Shown piece after piece: positions 26,594 through 35,381 of a stretch of 64,000 nucleotides of DNA. The notes beneath the pieces are model-generated. The model was not told the DNA's origin and ran no database searches. It saw only the letters and a program-made list of their open reading frames with translations. Within the stretch, counting starts at the first letter, position 1. Every line of letters starts with the position of its first letter. A program made the translations under genes and the position numbers. The DNA is from Candidatus Defluviibacillus avedoerensis (GTDB lineage: Bacteria; Pseudomonadota; Gammaproteobacteria; Burkholderiales; Burkholderiaceae_C), in assembly GCA_016703665.1 (NCBI GenBank), contig JADJBS010000001.1, positions 62,001 through 126,000 of the forward strand. Direction: 5' to 3'.

Positions 26594-27535
26594 TCAATAA
26601 CGGATGCGTGGGTCAAAGAACACATAGGTCAAATCGACCAGCAGATTGACCATCACGTAGATAAAAGAAAACAGCAAGATCACGCCCTGGATGGTGGGAA
26701 AGTCCCGCGCCAGCACAGCGTCCACCGTCAGACGGCCTAAACCCGGAATGGCATAGACCGATTCGGTCACCTCCACGCCACCAATCAGCAGGGCAATGCC
26801 AATGCCGATCACGGTCACGATGGGCACGGCCGCATTGGCCAGCGCGTGGCGCATCAGCACGGCCACCTCGGGCAAACCTTTGGCCCGTGCGGTGCGGATG
26901 TAGTCCTCGCCCAGCGTCTCCAGCACCGACGCACGGGTCACACGGGCGATCAGTGCGATGTAGATCACCGACAGTGTGATCGCAGGCAGCGTCAGGTGAT
27001 ACAGCCAGGGCCCCACCCCATCTGCCAGACGTTTGTATCCCTGCACCGGGAACCAGCCCAGTTTGAGTGACACAAGCCAGATCAGCAGGTAGGCGAGCAC
27101 AAACACCGGGATGGAAAACCCAAGAACGGAAAAACCCATCAAGGCGCGGTCCAGCCAGCTACCAAAGCGCCAAGCGGCCAGCACACCGAGTGGAACTGCC
27201 ACCAGCACAGCCAGCGTGATGGTGATCACAGCCAGACTTAGCGTGGGTTCCAAGCGCTGGCCAATGAGCGTGGTGACCTCGGTCTTGTAGTAGTACGACT
27301 GACCCAGGTCTCCGGTCATCAAATGCCCGGCCCAGATCAAGAACTGCTCAGGCACTGAGCGATCCAGCCCCAGGCTGGTGCGGATCTGGGCGATCTGCTC
27401 GGTGCTGGCTGCGTCCCCCGCCAGCACGGCCGCCGGGTCGCCCGGCGTGAAGCGCAGCATCATGAAGACCAGGACCGAAACAATCATCAAAACCGGCAGG
27501 GTGGATAGGAGCCTGCGCCCCAGAAAGTTCAGCAT
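26594..27535 (-). CDS. Peptide ABC transporter permease, DppB/GsiC type
   Basis: The 313-residue protein starts MLNFLGRRLLSTLPVLMIVS, a typical DppB first helix. FTPGDPAAVLAGDAAS, the coupling loop LGEDYIRTARAKGLPEV and the C-terminal FIYVMVNLLVDLTYVFFDPR are conserved. It directly follows the second binding protein, whose stop overlaps its start codon. Confidence 0.94.
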   Translation of the reverse strand: MLNFLGRRLLSTLPVLMIVSVLVFMMLRFTPGDPAAVLAGDAASTEQIAQIRTSLGLDRSVPEQFLIWAGHLMTGDLGQSYYYKTEVTTLIGQRLEPTLSLAVITITLAVLVAVPLGVLAAWRFGSWLDRALMGFSVLGFSIPVFVLAYLLIWLVSLKLGWFPVQGYKRLADGVGPWLYHLTLPAITLSVIYIALIARVTRASVLETLGEDYIRTARAKGLPEVAVLMRHALANAAVPIVTVIGIGIALLIGGVEVTESVYAIPGLGRLTVDAVLARDFPTIQGVILLFSFIYVMVNLLVDLTYVFFDPRIRY

Positions 27536-29139
27536 CAGTTCTTCTTCAGGTTCCAGTACAGATGGCCATTGGTCACAAAGAAGCCTGTGACGTTTTTGCC
27601 TGCTGCCAATGGCACGTCCACCTCGCCCAGCGGTGCATGGGTACCAATTTCAAACGCGCGGGTCTGGATGGCATCGGCTAGCTTCTTTTTGGCAGCGTCG
27701 TCTGTGGCGCGCAGGAACTGGTCACGCAACTCCATCAGCTTGTCGTCCTTGGCCCAGCCAAACCAGCCACTTTTTTCGCCCCGACCATCAATGGTCGGGT
27801 TGGCAATCGGACTCCAGACATCATGCGCCTGCCAGCCGGTGATCAGCATGTTCCAGCCACCTTTGTCAGGGGCGTCCTTCTTGGCACGGCGACCCACGAG
27901 TGTCTGCCAGTCCATGGCCTGCAGATCGACCTTGAAGCCCGCCTGGCGCAGCAACTGGGCGGCCACATCGGGCAATTTGGCAATGGCGGCCAGGTCCGTC
28001 GGCTTCATCAGCACCACGGGGGTTCCGTCGTAGCCACTGGCCTTGAGCAGTTCCTGGGCTTTCTTGATGCTGCCTTTGGACTGGATTTCGCTGCCCACGG
28101 CACTGCCAAACGGTGTGCCACAAATGAACATGCCGGGACATGTCTTGTAAAGCTCTTTCACGCCCACTTGCGCCCGCAGGAAAGGCTCTTGTGCAAACGC
28201 AGCGAGTGCGGCTTGGCGCACCTTGGGGTTGTCAAATGGCTTGTGCAGATGGTTGAAGCGGGCCATGTATTGCAAACCAAGGTTGCCCACCTTGGGGATT
28301 TGCAGCTTCGAGTCGTTTTTGACGGTTTCGTAGTGGTCAAACGAGAGCTGCTCAATGATGTCGACCTCGCCTTTTTGCAGCGCGTTGACCTGGGCTTGCG
28401 GGTCACGCAAGGCCAGGTTCCATTCGACGCGGTCCACCAACACCTTTTTGCCGCCAGCGGTACCTGAAGGGGGTTCATTGCGTGGCACGTATTTGGTGTT
28501 CTTGAGGTAGACCGCCTTGTCGCCGGGCTTGAATTCGTCTTTCTTGAAGACATAGGGGCCAGAGCCGATGTGCTCTTCAATCTGCTTGAAGGCGTCCGTT
28601 TCGGCAACGCGCTTGGGCATGATGAAAGGTACGTTGGAACTGGGTTTGCCCAGTGCCTCCAGCACGAAGCCGCAGGCTTCACCCAGGAAGATGCGGAAGG
28701 TATCGGGTGCCGGCGTGTCCATTCTCTGCACAAACTGGAACAGTGCGCTTCCCATGGCATCGCGTTTGCCCCAGCGTTGCAGGCTGGCGACCACGTCTTC
28801 GCTGGTCACGGGCTTACCATCGTGGAATTCCAGGCCTTTGCGCAGCTTGAAGGTCCACAAGCGGTGGTCAGCGCTCTCGGTCCAGCTCTCGACCATTTGG
28901 GGCTTGATCTGGCTCTTTTCGTCGGTCCCAAACAAGGTGTCGTAAATCATGTAGCCGTGGTTGCGGCTCATGTAAGCCGTCGTCCAGATTGGGTCCAGGA
29001 TGGCCAGGTTGGAGTGCGGAACGATGCGCAAGACGCTGCCTTGATTGGCCTGCGCCAGCGCAGCACTGCTCATACCCACGGTACCAGCAAGGACTGCCAA
29101 GCTTAGGAGGGAGCGACGTAGAAGTTTCATTGTTTTCAA
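27535..29139 (-). CDS. Peptide ABC transporter substrate-binding protein (family 5), copy 2
   Basis: The 534-residue extracytoplasmic protein has a signal peptide (LLRRSLLSLAVLAGTVGMSS, cut near ALAQ). SBP family 5 features are NHGYMIYDTLFGTDEKSQ and LEFHDGKPVTSEDVVASLQR. It is a close paralogue (~80% identical by eye) of the protein at 30651-32237, and some nucleotide stretches are identical. It lies between the D-aminoacylase and the permeases, so it is the operon-linked receptor. Two receptors sharing one channel would broaden the peptide range. Confidence 0.93.
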   Translation of the reverse strand: MKTMKLLRRSLLSLAVLAGTVGMSSAALAQANQGSVLRIVPHSNLAILDPIWTTAYMSRNHGYMIYDTLFGTDEKSQIKPQMVESWTESADHRLWTFKLRKGLEFHDGKPVTSEDVVASLQRWGKRDAMGSALFQFVQRMDTPAPDTFRIFLGEACGFVLEALGKPSSNVPFIMPKRVAETDAFKQIEEHIGSGPYVFKKDEFKPGDKAVYLKNTKYVPRNEPPSGTAGGKKVLVDRVEWNLALRDPQAQVNALQKGEVDIIEQLSFDHYETVKNDSKLQIPKVGNLGLQYMARFNHLHKPFDNPKVRQAALAAFAQEPFLRAQVGVKELYKTCPGMFICGTPFGSAVGSEIQSKGSIKKAQELLKASGYDGTPVVLMKPTDLAAIAKLPDVAAQLLRQAGFKVDLQAMDWQTLVGRRAKKDAPDKGGWNMLITGWQAHDVWSPIANPTIDGRGEKSGWFGWAKDDKLMELRDQFLRATDDAAKKKLADAIQTRAFEIGTHAPLGEVDVPLAAGKNVTGFFVTNGHLYWNLKKN

Positions 29140-29163
29140 GCTTTCAATTGATCAAACCAGAAA

Positions 29164-30651
29164 TCAGTTGGCAGGGGCATCGGCACGCATGATCACCTGA
29201 CCGCTGCGGGCACCCAGATGCTTGCCATGTTGCCAAGTGAGTGTGCCATTGACGACTACTGCATCAATGCCCACTGCGGCCTGAGTCGGGTCGTCGTAGC
29301 TGGCGCGGTCAAGCACCGTGTCCGCGTCAAACACCACTACATCTGCACACTGGCCCACTGCCAGGGTACCGCGACCCGTCAGACCAAAGTTGTTGGCGGT
29401 CAGCCCGGTCATCTTCCAGACCGCCGTTTCCAGGGGAAACAGGCCCAGTTCACGGCTGTAATGCCCCAGCACGCGGGGGAAAGTGCCCCACAAACGCGGA
29501 TGAGGCTTGTCGCCCAGTGGTATGCCGTCCGAGCCGATCATGGTTTCGTCAAATGCCAGGATGGACTGCACATCGGCCTCGTCCATCAAGAAGTAAATGG
29601 CGCTGCCCGGTTGCAGGCGGCGCGCGGCTTCTTCTTTGTCCACACCCCATTCGGCAGCAATGTCGGTGATTTCGCGCCCTGCGCATTCGGGGTGCGGCAC
29701 GCTGGTGGCGATCACCATGCGGCCATCGAGCATGGCGCGCTCGGTGCGGATCATGGTGGAGCCTGCCGTGTACGGATAGCAATCCAGCGCCACGCACTGG
29801 CATTGCATGGTCTTGCGGATATGCGCCAGGGTCTGGGCAGACCGCCCAAAGTTGGGCTTGTTCATCACCTTGTGGTGAGAGATCACCACGCGCACATCCA
29901 GCGCCTTGCCGATGCGAAAGGTTTCGTCCAGCGCAACCATCACCTGGTCGGATTCATCTCGCATATGGGTGGTAAAAACACCTTTTCGGCTTGTCAGTGA
30001 TTGTCCTATTGCTATGATTTCTTCAGTACTTGCTTTCGCTGCTGGGGGATAGAAAGTGCCTGTGGACAAACCAATGGCACCAGCGTCCAACGATTCTTCC
30101 AACAACGACCGCATGGCCGCAATCTCGTCGGCGTTGGCTTCACGCTCCAGGTCGGGCATGACATTGACGCGCAGGCTGCTGTGGCCGACCAAGGCCGCCA
30201 CGTTAACCGCAGCAGGCTTGGCACGCAAGGCGTCCAGATAGCCCCGCAAGGTTTCAAACGGTGGCTGTGTTCCCGCGTCCAGCAGGTTCAAAGGCGCTGG
30301 CATGGGCGCCCCCGCGCGCAGAGGCGCAATGCTGATACCGCAGTTGCCAGTGACCACGGTAGTCACACCCTGAGAAACCTTGAAGCTCATGTCAGGCTGG
30401 CTCAGCAGCGCTTGGTCGTCGTGGGTGTGGGAATCAATGAAGCCCGGTGCCACGATGCGGCCACGGGCGTGCAACACCTGCCCGGCCTGGCGCTGTGACA
30501 AGTCGCCAATGGCAACGATCTTGCCCTTCGAAATACCAACATCCGCATCAAAGCGTGGCGCACGGGTACCGTCGATCACCGTGCCACCACGGATGATCAG
30601 GTCCAGCGCACCTTCGTCTAGCACGGTATTGCCAATCGGCCGCTGCTGCAT
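29164..30651 (-). CDS. N-acyl-D-amino-acid deacylase (D-aminoacylase)
   Basis: The 495-residue amidohydrolase begins LDLIIRGGTVIDGTRAPRFD. The metal site is at PGFIDSHTHDDQALLSQPD (~residue 70), and VTTVVTGNCGISIAPL is the family-specific cysteine region. DESDQVMVALDET and VISHHKVMNKPN contribute further ligands. It removes N-acyl groups from D-amino acids in the cytoplasm. The start overlaps the stop of binding protein copy 1. Residues ~205-220 are encoded by an AT-rich patch matching the short repeat, without breaking the frame. Confidence 0.92.
   Translation of the reverse strand: MQQRPIGNTVLDEGALDLIIRGGTVIDGTRAPRFDADVGISKGKIVAIGDLSQRQAGQVLHARGRIVAPGFIDSHTHDDQALLSQPDMSFKVSQGVTTVVTGNCGISIAPLRAGAPMPAPLNLLDAGTQPPFETLRGYLDALRAKPAAVNVAALVGHSSLRVNVMPDLEREANADEIAAMRSLLEESLDAGAIGLSTGTFYPPAAKASTEEIIAIGQSLTSRKGVFTTHMRDESDQVMVALDETFRIGKALDVRVVISHHKVMNKPNFGRSAQTLAHIRKTMQCQCVALDCYPYTAGSTMIRTERAMLDGRMVIATSVPHPECAGREITDIAAEWGVDKEEAARRLQPGSAIYFLMDEADVQSILAFDETMIGSDGIPLGDKPHPRLWGTFPRVLGHYSRELGLFPLETAVWKMTGLTANNFGLTGRGTLAVGQCADVVVFDADTVLDRASYDDPTQAAVGIDAVVVNGTLTWQHGKHLGARSGQVIMRADAPAN
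29991..30033 (+). repeat. AT-rich short repeat, degenerate copy 4 inside the D-aminoacylase gene
   Basis: The plus strand reads TTGTCAGTGATTGTCC followed by TATTGCTATGATTTCTT, matching the family core TATTGCTAT with the expected upstream CAGTG. It lies antisense within the D-aminoacylase coding frame and adds an AT-rich patch in GC-rich surroundings. It is the weakest of the six copies. Confidence 0.35.
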
Positions 30652-32237
30652 CAGTTCTTCTTCAGGTTCCAGTAGAGGTTGCCGTTGGTGATGAAGAACC
30701 CACTGATGTTTTTGCCTGCAGCCATGGGGGCATCAAACTCACCCAGAGGCGCATACAGAGCCGCCTCGAATGCGCGGACATGGATGGCTTCGGCCAGCTT
30801 CTTCTTGCTGGGCTCGTCAGTCGCGCGCATGAACTGGCCACGCAACTCGACCATCTTGTCATCGGTGGCCCAGCCAAACCAGGTGGATTTTTCACCACGC
30901 GTGTCCATCGCCGGGTTGCTGATTGGGTTCCACACGTCAAAGGCTTGCCACGCTGTCAAAAACATGTGCCAGCCACCCTTGTCAGGTGCTTCCTTCTTGG
31001 CGCGGCGACCAACCAGGGTCTGCCAGTCCATGGCCTGCAGATCCACCTTGAAGCCGGCTTGGCGCATCAGCTGGGCAGCCACATCGGGCAGCTTCTGGAT
31101 GGATGCCAAGTCGGTCGGCTTCAGGATCACGATGGGTGTGCCGTCATAGCCCGAGGCCTTGAGCAGATCCTGCGCCTTTTTCATGTTGCTCTTGGACTGG
31201 ATGTCACTGCCCACGGTTGTGCCAAAAGGCGTGCCGCAGATGAACATGCTGGCGCAGGGCTTGTACAGTTCCTTAACGCCCACCTGCGCCTTGAGAAAGG
31301 CCTCTTGGTTGAAGGCGGCCATGGCAGCTTGGCGGACCTTGACATTGTCAAAAGGCTTGGCCAAATGGTTGAATCGTGCCATGTAGGCAAGGCCTAAAGT
31401 TGCGTATTTGGGCAATTGCAACTTTGGGTCGCCCTTGACGGTCTCATAGTGGTCAAAAGACAGCTGCTCAATGATGTCGACCTCGCCTTTTTGCAAGGCG
31501 TTGACCTGGGCTTGTGCATCTCGCAAGGCCAGGTTCCATTCCACCCGGTCAACATAGACTTTTTTGCCCCCTGCGCTGCCAGACGGGGGTTCGTTGCGTG
31601 GCACGTATTTGGTGTTCTTGAGGTAGACCGCCTTGTCACCGGGCTTGAACTCATCTTTCTTGAAGATGTAGGGGCCAGAGCCAATATGCTCCTCGATCTG
31701 CTTGAATGGATCGGTGTCGGCCATGCGTTTGGGCATGATGAAGGGCACATTGCTGGACGGTTTGCCCAGGGCTTCGAGCACAAAACCGCAGGCTTCGCCC
31801 AAGAAGATGCGGAAGGTGTCAGGTGCTGGGGTATCCATGCGCTGGACGAACTGAAACAGTGCAGAACCCATGGCGTCGCGTTTGCCCCAGCGTTGCAGGC
31901 TGGCGACCACGTCCTCGCTGGTCACGGGTTTACCGTCATGGAACTCTAGGCCCTTACGCAGCTTGAACGTCCACAGACGATGGTCAGCGCTCTCGGTCCA
32001 GCTCTCGACCATTTGGGGCTTGATCTGGGCTTTTTCATCCGTACCAAACAAGGTGTCATAAATCATGTAGCCGTGGTTGCGGCTCATGTAAGCCGTCGTC
32101 CAGATTGGGTCCAGGATGGCCAGGTTGGAGTGCGGAACGATGCGAAGGACGCTGCCTTGCGCCATGGAGACCACAGGCGTAGCCAGAAAACCTGCAGAAA
32201 GGGCCAAGGACAGGAGTGAGCGGCGAGCAAATTTCAT
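30651..32237 (-). CDS. Peptide ABC transporter substrate-binding protein (family 5), copy 1
   Basis: The 528-residue periplasmic protein starts MKFARRSLLSLALSAGFLAT, a signal peptide cut near SMAQ|GSV. It shares the family 5 core with copy 2, for example LNTKYVP-like YLKNTKYVPRNEPPSGSAG. It is the first gene of the six-gene operon. The promoter lies in the 240-base gap shared with the divergent NCS2 permease. Because it precedes the D-aminoacylase, the duplicated unit appears to have been split by that gene. Confidence 0.93.
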   Translation of the reverse strand: MKFARRSLLSLALSAGFLATPVVSMAQGSVLRIVPHSNLAILDPIWTTAYMSRNHGYMIYDTLFGTDEKAQIKPQMVESWTESADHRLWTFKLRKGLEFHDGKPVTSEDVVASLQRWGKRDAMGSALFQFVQRMDTPAPDTFRIFLGEACGFVLEALGKPSSNVPFIMPKRMADTDPFKQIEEHIGSGPYIFKKDEFKPGDKAVYLKNTKYVPRNEPPSGSAGGKKVYVDRVEWNLALRDAQAQVNALQKGEVDIIEQLSFDHYETVKGDPKLQLPKYATLGLAYMARFNHLAKPFDNVKVRQAAMAAFNQEAFLKAQVGVKELYKPCASMFICGTPFGTTVGSDIQSKSNMKKAQDLLKASGYDGTPIVILKPTDLASIQKLPDVAAQLMRQAGFKVDLQAMDWQTLVGRRAKKEAPDKGGWHMFLTAWQAFDVWNPISNPAMDTRGEKSTWFGWATDDKMVELRGQFMRATDEPSKKKLAEAIHVRAFEAALYAPLGEFDAPMAAGKNISGFFITNGNLYWNLKKN

Positions 32238-32477
32238 GAAGACCTTCCAGTGGATGGGTAAAGTGTTTCAAGCAACAAGCGCGCCTACTTTAGATAGGCC
32301 AGCATGTTGCACCGCTGAGAATAATCAGGCCTGACTTCTGCACTGTCAATCCGGCTAGACGCGAACGCACGCCTTGGATTGAGGTACAACTGTCAGATTT
32401 GGGCAAACAGGCATCAGGGATTGCCCTTGATAGCCACTTGACCGCAACCTACACTTCCGGCATCCCCGCTGAACACC

Positions 32478-34244
32478 ATGGCCCATCCCATTTTCAAACT
32501 TCACCCTTGCGCTTCGCGCCGCCGACCGGCTGAGCTTATTTATGCGGCAGACGAACCCGTACCCCGAGGCGCGTTGGCCATGCTGAGCGGTCAGCATGCG
32601 GTGACCGTGATGGCCTTTGTCACCTATGTGCTGATTGCCGCCAAATCAGCGGGACTCTCTGTGGCGGCCACGCAATCGATGGTGGCGCTTTCCCTGATTG
32701 GCATGGCCTTGTGTACGGGTTTGCAAGCCTATGGTGGACGCTGGGGCAGTGGCAGCCTGTTGGCGCACATGCCCAATCCCTTCATGGTCCCATTCGCCAC
32801 TGCAGCGGTCGCCGCCGGTGGGCCCGCCGCTATTTTTGGGGTGGGCCTGCTGTCGTCCCTGACCGCCCTATTTGTCGGTAGCGTGATTCCGCGATTGCGA
32901 GCACTGTTTCCTCCCACCGTGGCAGGCACCGTGGTCAGTATGGGGGGGCTGGCTTTGGTAGAGCCCACTGTTCGGCATTCTCTGGAAATCAATGACCAGA
33001 TGCAGATTGACCCGGTCAGTGCGCTGATTGCTGGCTCCACCCTGGCATGCATTGTGGCTTTCTCGATATGGGGCACGCGTCAGAGCAAGCTGCTGGGCTT
33101 GGTGATGGGCATTGTCATTGGCTTGGTGGTGGCGGCCATGGCTGGACATTTGCATGGGATCGACGCTTTGGCCTCAACCCCATTCCTGGCCATTCCAGAT
33201 TTTCATGCACCCCAATGGAACCTGTCGCCCCACATGGCGGTCGCCATCGTCATGGTGGCCATGCTGACCCAGCTGGATACCCTGGGCAGCGTGATCATCA
33301 TGGACCGCATGGACAACGCTGACTGGCGCCGTGCCGATATGAAGGCGGTAGGCCGTGGCATCCGTGCGAATGGGCTGGGTGACCTGGTCGGGTCTTTCAT
33401 CGGCAGTTTTCCGACCTTTACCTCTTCGGCCAACATCGCGTTGACCCATGCCACTCGATCGACATCGCGCTGGATAGGCCTGAGCACGGCGGCCATGCTG
33501 TTGCTGGTGTCGTTCATGCCCCAGGCCACGCTGGCGTTGACCTTGATACCTGCACCCGTGCTTGGCGCTGTCGAGCTGTACGCGGCTGCTTTCTTGATCG
33601 TTTCTGGCGTGGAGTTGATTGCATCGCGCTCAATGGACAGCCGGGGCATCTTCATGGTGGGGCTGTCGGTGTGTGCAGGCCTGACGGTCATGCTGATGCC
33701 GGGCCTTGCATTGCATGCGCCAGAGGCCTTGCAGGTCTTGCTGGGCAACGGCTTCATCGTGACCGGGGTGACTGCCGTGTTGCTGAACCTGGTTTTCCGG
33801 CTTGGCACCCGGCAGGCGCTGGAGGTAAAACTGGACGGGAGCCTGGGTGATTTGAGCCAGCAAATCACTGATTTTGTCGAAATTCAGGGCGCAGCCTGGG
33901 CGGCGCGCCGTGACGTGGTGCACCGTGCCGCTTTGGCGGCACTGGAGGCGGCAGAGGCCATTACAGCCAGCGGAAACCGTCAAGTAACCGGCATTCTGGG
34001 CAGCTTTGATGAATTCAACTTCGAGCTGGCACTGCGGCACACGGGTGAGCCGCTGTTTCTGGACGCGTTGGCTCACCATGCGCCGCATGACGCAGAGGCC
34101 TTATGGGAAGCAGATGCCGAAGCGCTAGAGGCTGCGATGCAGAGGGTGTCTGGGGTGCTGCTGCGCCATCTGGCAGATCGGGTCAGTGGCGAGGCTGCCA
34201 GCGGGGGCAACGCCGCAACGCTGCATCTGCATTTTGAGCACTGA
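32478..34244 (+). CDS. NCS2 uracil/xanthine permease with extra C-terminal cytoplasmic domain
   Basis: The 588-residue protein has about 12 hydrophobic segments between residues ~35 and 450. NCS2 landmarks are LSGQHAVTVMAFVTYVLIAA, PPTVAGTVVSMGGLALVEPT and GDLVGSFIGSFPTFTSSANI. It should import a nucleobase by cation symport. About 130 residues follow the last helix: a helix with RRDVVHRAALAALEAAEAI, then GILGSFDEFNFELALRHTG, then LLRHLADRVSG and a final LHLHFEH strand. This tail resembles a small histidine-kinase-type ATPase (anti-sigma-like) domain lacking obvious G boxes, so its role is unclear. Confidence 0.85.
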   Translation: MAHPIFKLHPCASRRRPAELIYAADEPVPRGALAMLSGQHAVTVMAFVTYVLIAAKSAGLSVAATQSMVALSLIGMALCTGLQAYGGRWGSGSLLAHMPNPFMVPFATAAVAAGGPAAIFGVGLLSSLTALFVGSVIPRLRALFPPTVAGTVVSMGGLALVEPTVRHSLEINDQMQIDPVSALIAGSTLACIVAFSIWGTRQSKLLGLVMGIVIGLVVAAMAGHLHGIDALASTPFLAIPDFHAPQWNLSPHMAVAIVMVAMLTQLDTLGSVIIMDRMDNADWRRADMKAVGRGIRANGLGDLVGSFIGSFPTFTSSANIALTHATRSTSRWIGLSTAAMLLLVSFMPQATLALTLIPAPVLGAVELYAAAFLIVSGVELIASRSMDSRGIFMVGLSVCAGLTVMLMPGLALHAPEALQVLLGNGFIVTGVTAVLLNLVFRLGTRQALEVKLDGSLGDLSQQITDFVEIQGAAWAARRDVVHRAALAALEAAEAITASGNRQVTGILGSFDEFNFELALRHTGEPLFLDALAHHAPHDAEALWEADAEALEAAMQRVSGVLLRHLADRVSGEAASGGNAATLHLHFEH

Positions 34245-34266
34245 TTTTAGTGCCGCTGGCAGGTAG

Positions 34267-34527
34267 TTACCGCGCGTCGGGCAGCTCGATTTTCACTTCC
34301 AGCACCTCCAGGTTGTCCTGGCGCTCCAGATTGACCTTGATGTCATCCGGATTAATCTGGATGTACTTGCTGATCACGGCCACCAAGTCACGTTGCAACG
34401 CGGGCAAATAGTCAGGTGCAAAAGCGTTGCGGCCGCTGCGTTCATGGGCCAGGATGATTTGCAGCCGTTCTTTGGCAACGCTGGCGGTCTGTTTCTTCTC
34501 GCCAAGAAAGAAGGACAAAAATGACAT
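34267..34527 (-). CDS. minE: Cell division topological specificity factor MinE
   Basis: The 86-residue protein (MSFLSFFLGEKKQTASVAKE) has the N-terminal membrane/MinD-interacting helix (AKERLQIILAHERSG) and the C-terminal dimerisation domain (LVAVISKYIQINPDDIKVNL). MinE drives MinD off the membrane, producing pole-to-pole oscillation. The start was chosen 4 bases after the minD stop. It is the last gene of the minCDE operon. Confidence 0.97.
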   Translation of the reverse strand: MSFLSFFLGEKKQTASVAKERLQIILAHERSGRNAFAPDYLPALQRDLVAVISKYIQINPDDIKVNLERQDNLEVLEVKIELPDAR

Positions 34528-34531
34528 GGTT

Positions 34532-35347
34532 TCACTTGCCTCCAAATAGACGCTTGAAGAAACCTGCCTTCTGGGCCTCAACAAAGCGCAGAGGCTTTTC
34601 GGCACCCAAGAAGCGGTCAATCACGTCCTTATAAGCTTCCGACACATCGGAACCCGCCATGTGCACGGCGGGCACACCCTGGTTGGAGGCTTGCAGAACA
34701 GTTTCACTTTCCGGGATGACGCCAATGAGTTTGATGCGCAGGATGTCTTGGATGTCGTCAAGCGACAACATCTGGCCCTGGTCAACCCGATTGGGGTTGT
34801 AGCGCGTGATCAGCAGGTGTTCTTTGATCGGGTCTTTGCCCTCAATGGCACGCTTGGTCTTGCTGCCCAGCATCCCCAGGATGCGGTCTGAGTCGCGCAC
34901 ACTGGAGACCTCGGGGTTGGTCACGACCAGGGCCTCATCGGCAAAGTGCATGGCCATCATGGCACCGGTTTCAATACCGGCAGGCGAATCGCACACGATG
35001 TACTCGAAGTCCATCGCAGCCAAGTCAGCCAGCACCTTTTCAACGCCCTCTTGCGTCAGGGCGTCTTTGTCACGGGTTTGCGAGGCAGCCAGCACGAACA
35101 GGTTGTCGCACTGCTTGTCCTTGATCAGGGCTTGATGGAGATTGGCTTCACCGTGGATCACGTTGATCAGGTCATACACCACGCGGCGCTCGCAACCCAT
35201 GATCAGATCCAGGTTGCGTAGACCGACGTCGAAATCGATCACCGCCGTTTTGTGGCCACGCAAGGCCAAGCCGCTGGCAAAGCTGGCACTGGTTGTTGTC
35301 TTGCCGACACCACCCTTGCCGGATGTCACTACGATGATTTTGGCCAT
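34532..35347 (-). CDS. minD: Septum site-determining ATPase MinD
   Basis: The 271-residue ParA-family ATPase starts MAKIIVVTSGKGGVGKTTTS with the deviant Walker A. FDVGLRNLDLIMGCERRVVY, the switch region CDSPAGIETGAMMAMHFADE and the C-terminal membrane-targeting amphipathic helix (FFKRLFGGK) are present. It recruits MinC and is stimulated by MinE. The start was set at the conserved MAKII; upstream in-frame codons overlap the minC region without family character. Confidence 0.98.
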   Translation of the reverse strand: MAKIIVVTSGKGGVGKTTTSASFASGLALRGHKTAVIDFDVGLRNLDLIMGCERRVVYDLINVIHGEANLHQALIKDKQCDNLFVLAASQTRDKDALTQEGVEKVLADLAAMDFEYIVCDSPAGIETGAMMAMHFADEALVVTNPEVSSVRDSDRILGMLGSKTKRAIEGKDPIKEHLLITRYNPNRVDQGQMLSLDDIQDILRIKLIGVIPESETVLQASNQGVPAVHMAGSDVSEAYKDVIDRFLGAEKPLRFVEAQKAGFFKRLFGGK

Positions 35348-35381
35348 TGAAAGGTCCTTTGAATACGGGTAAATAGAAGTT

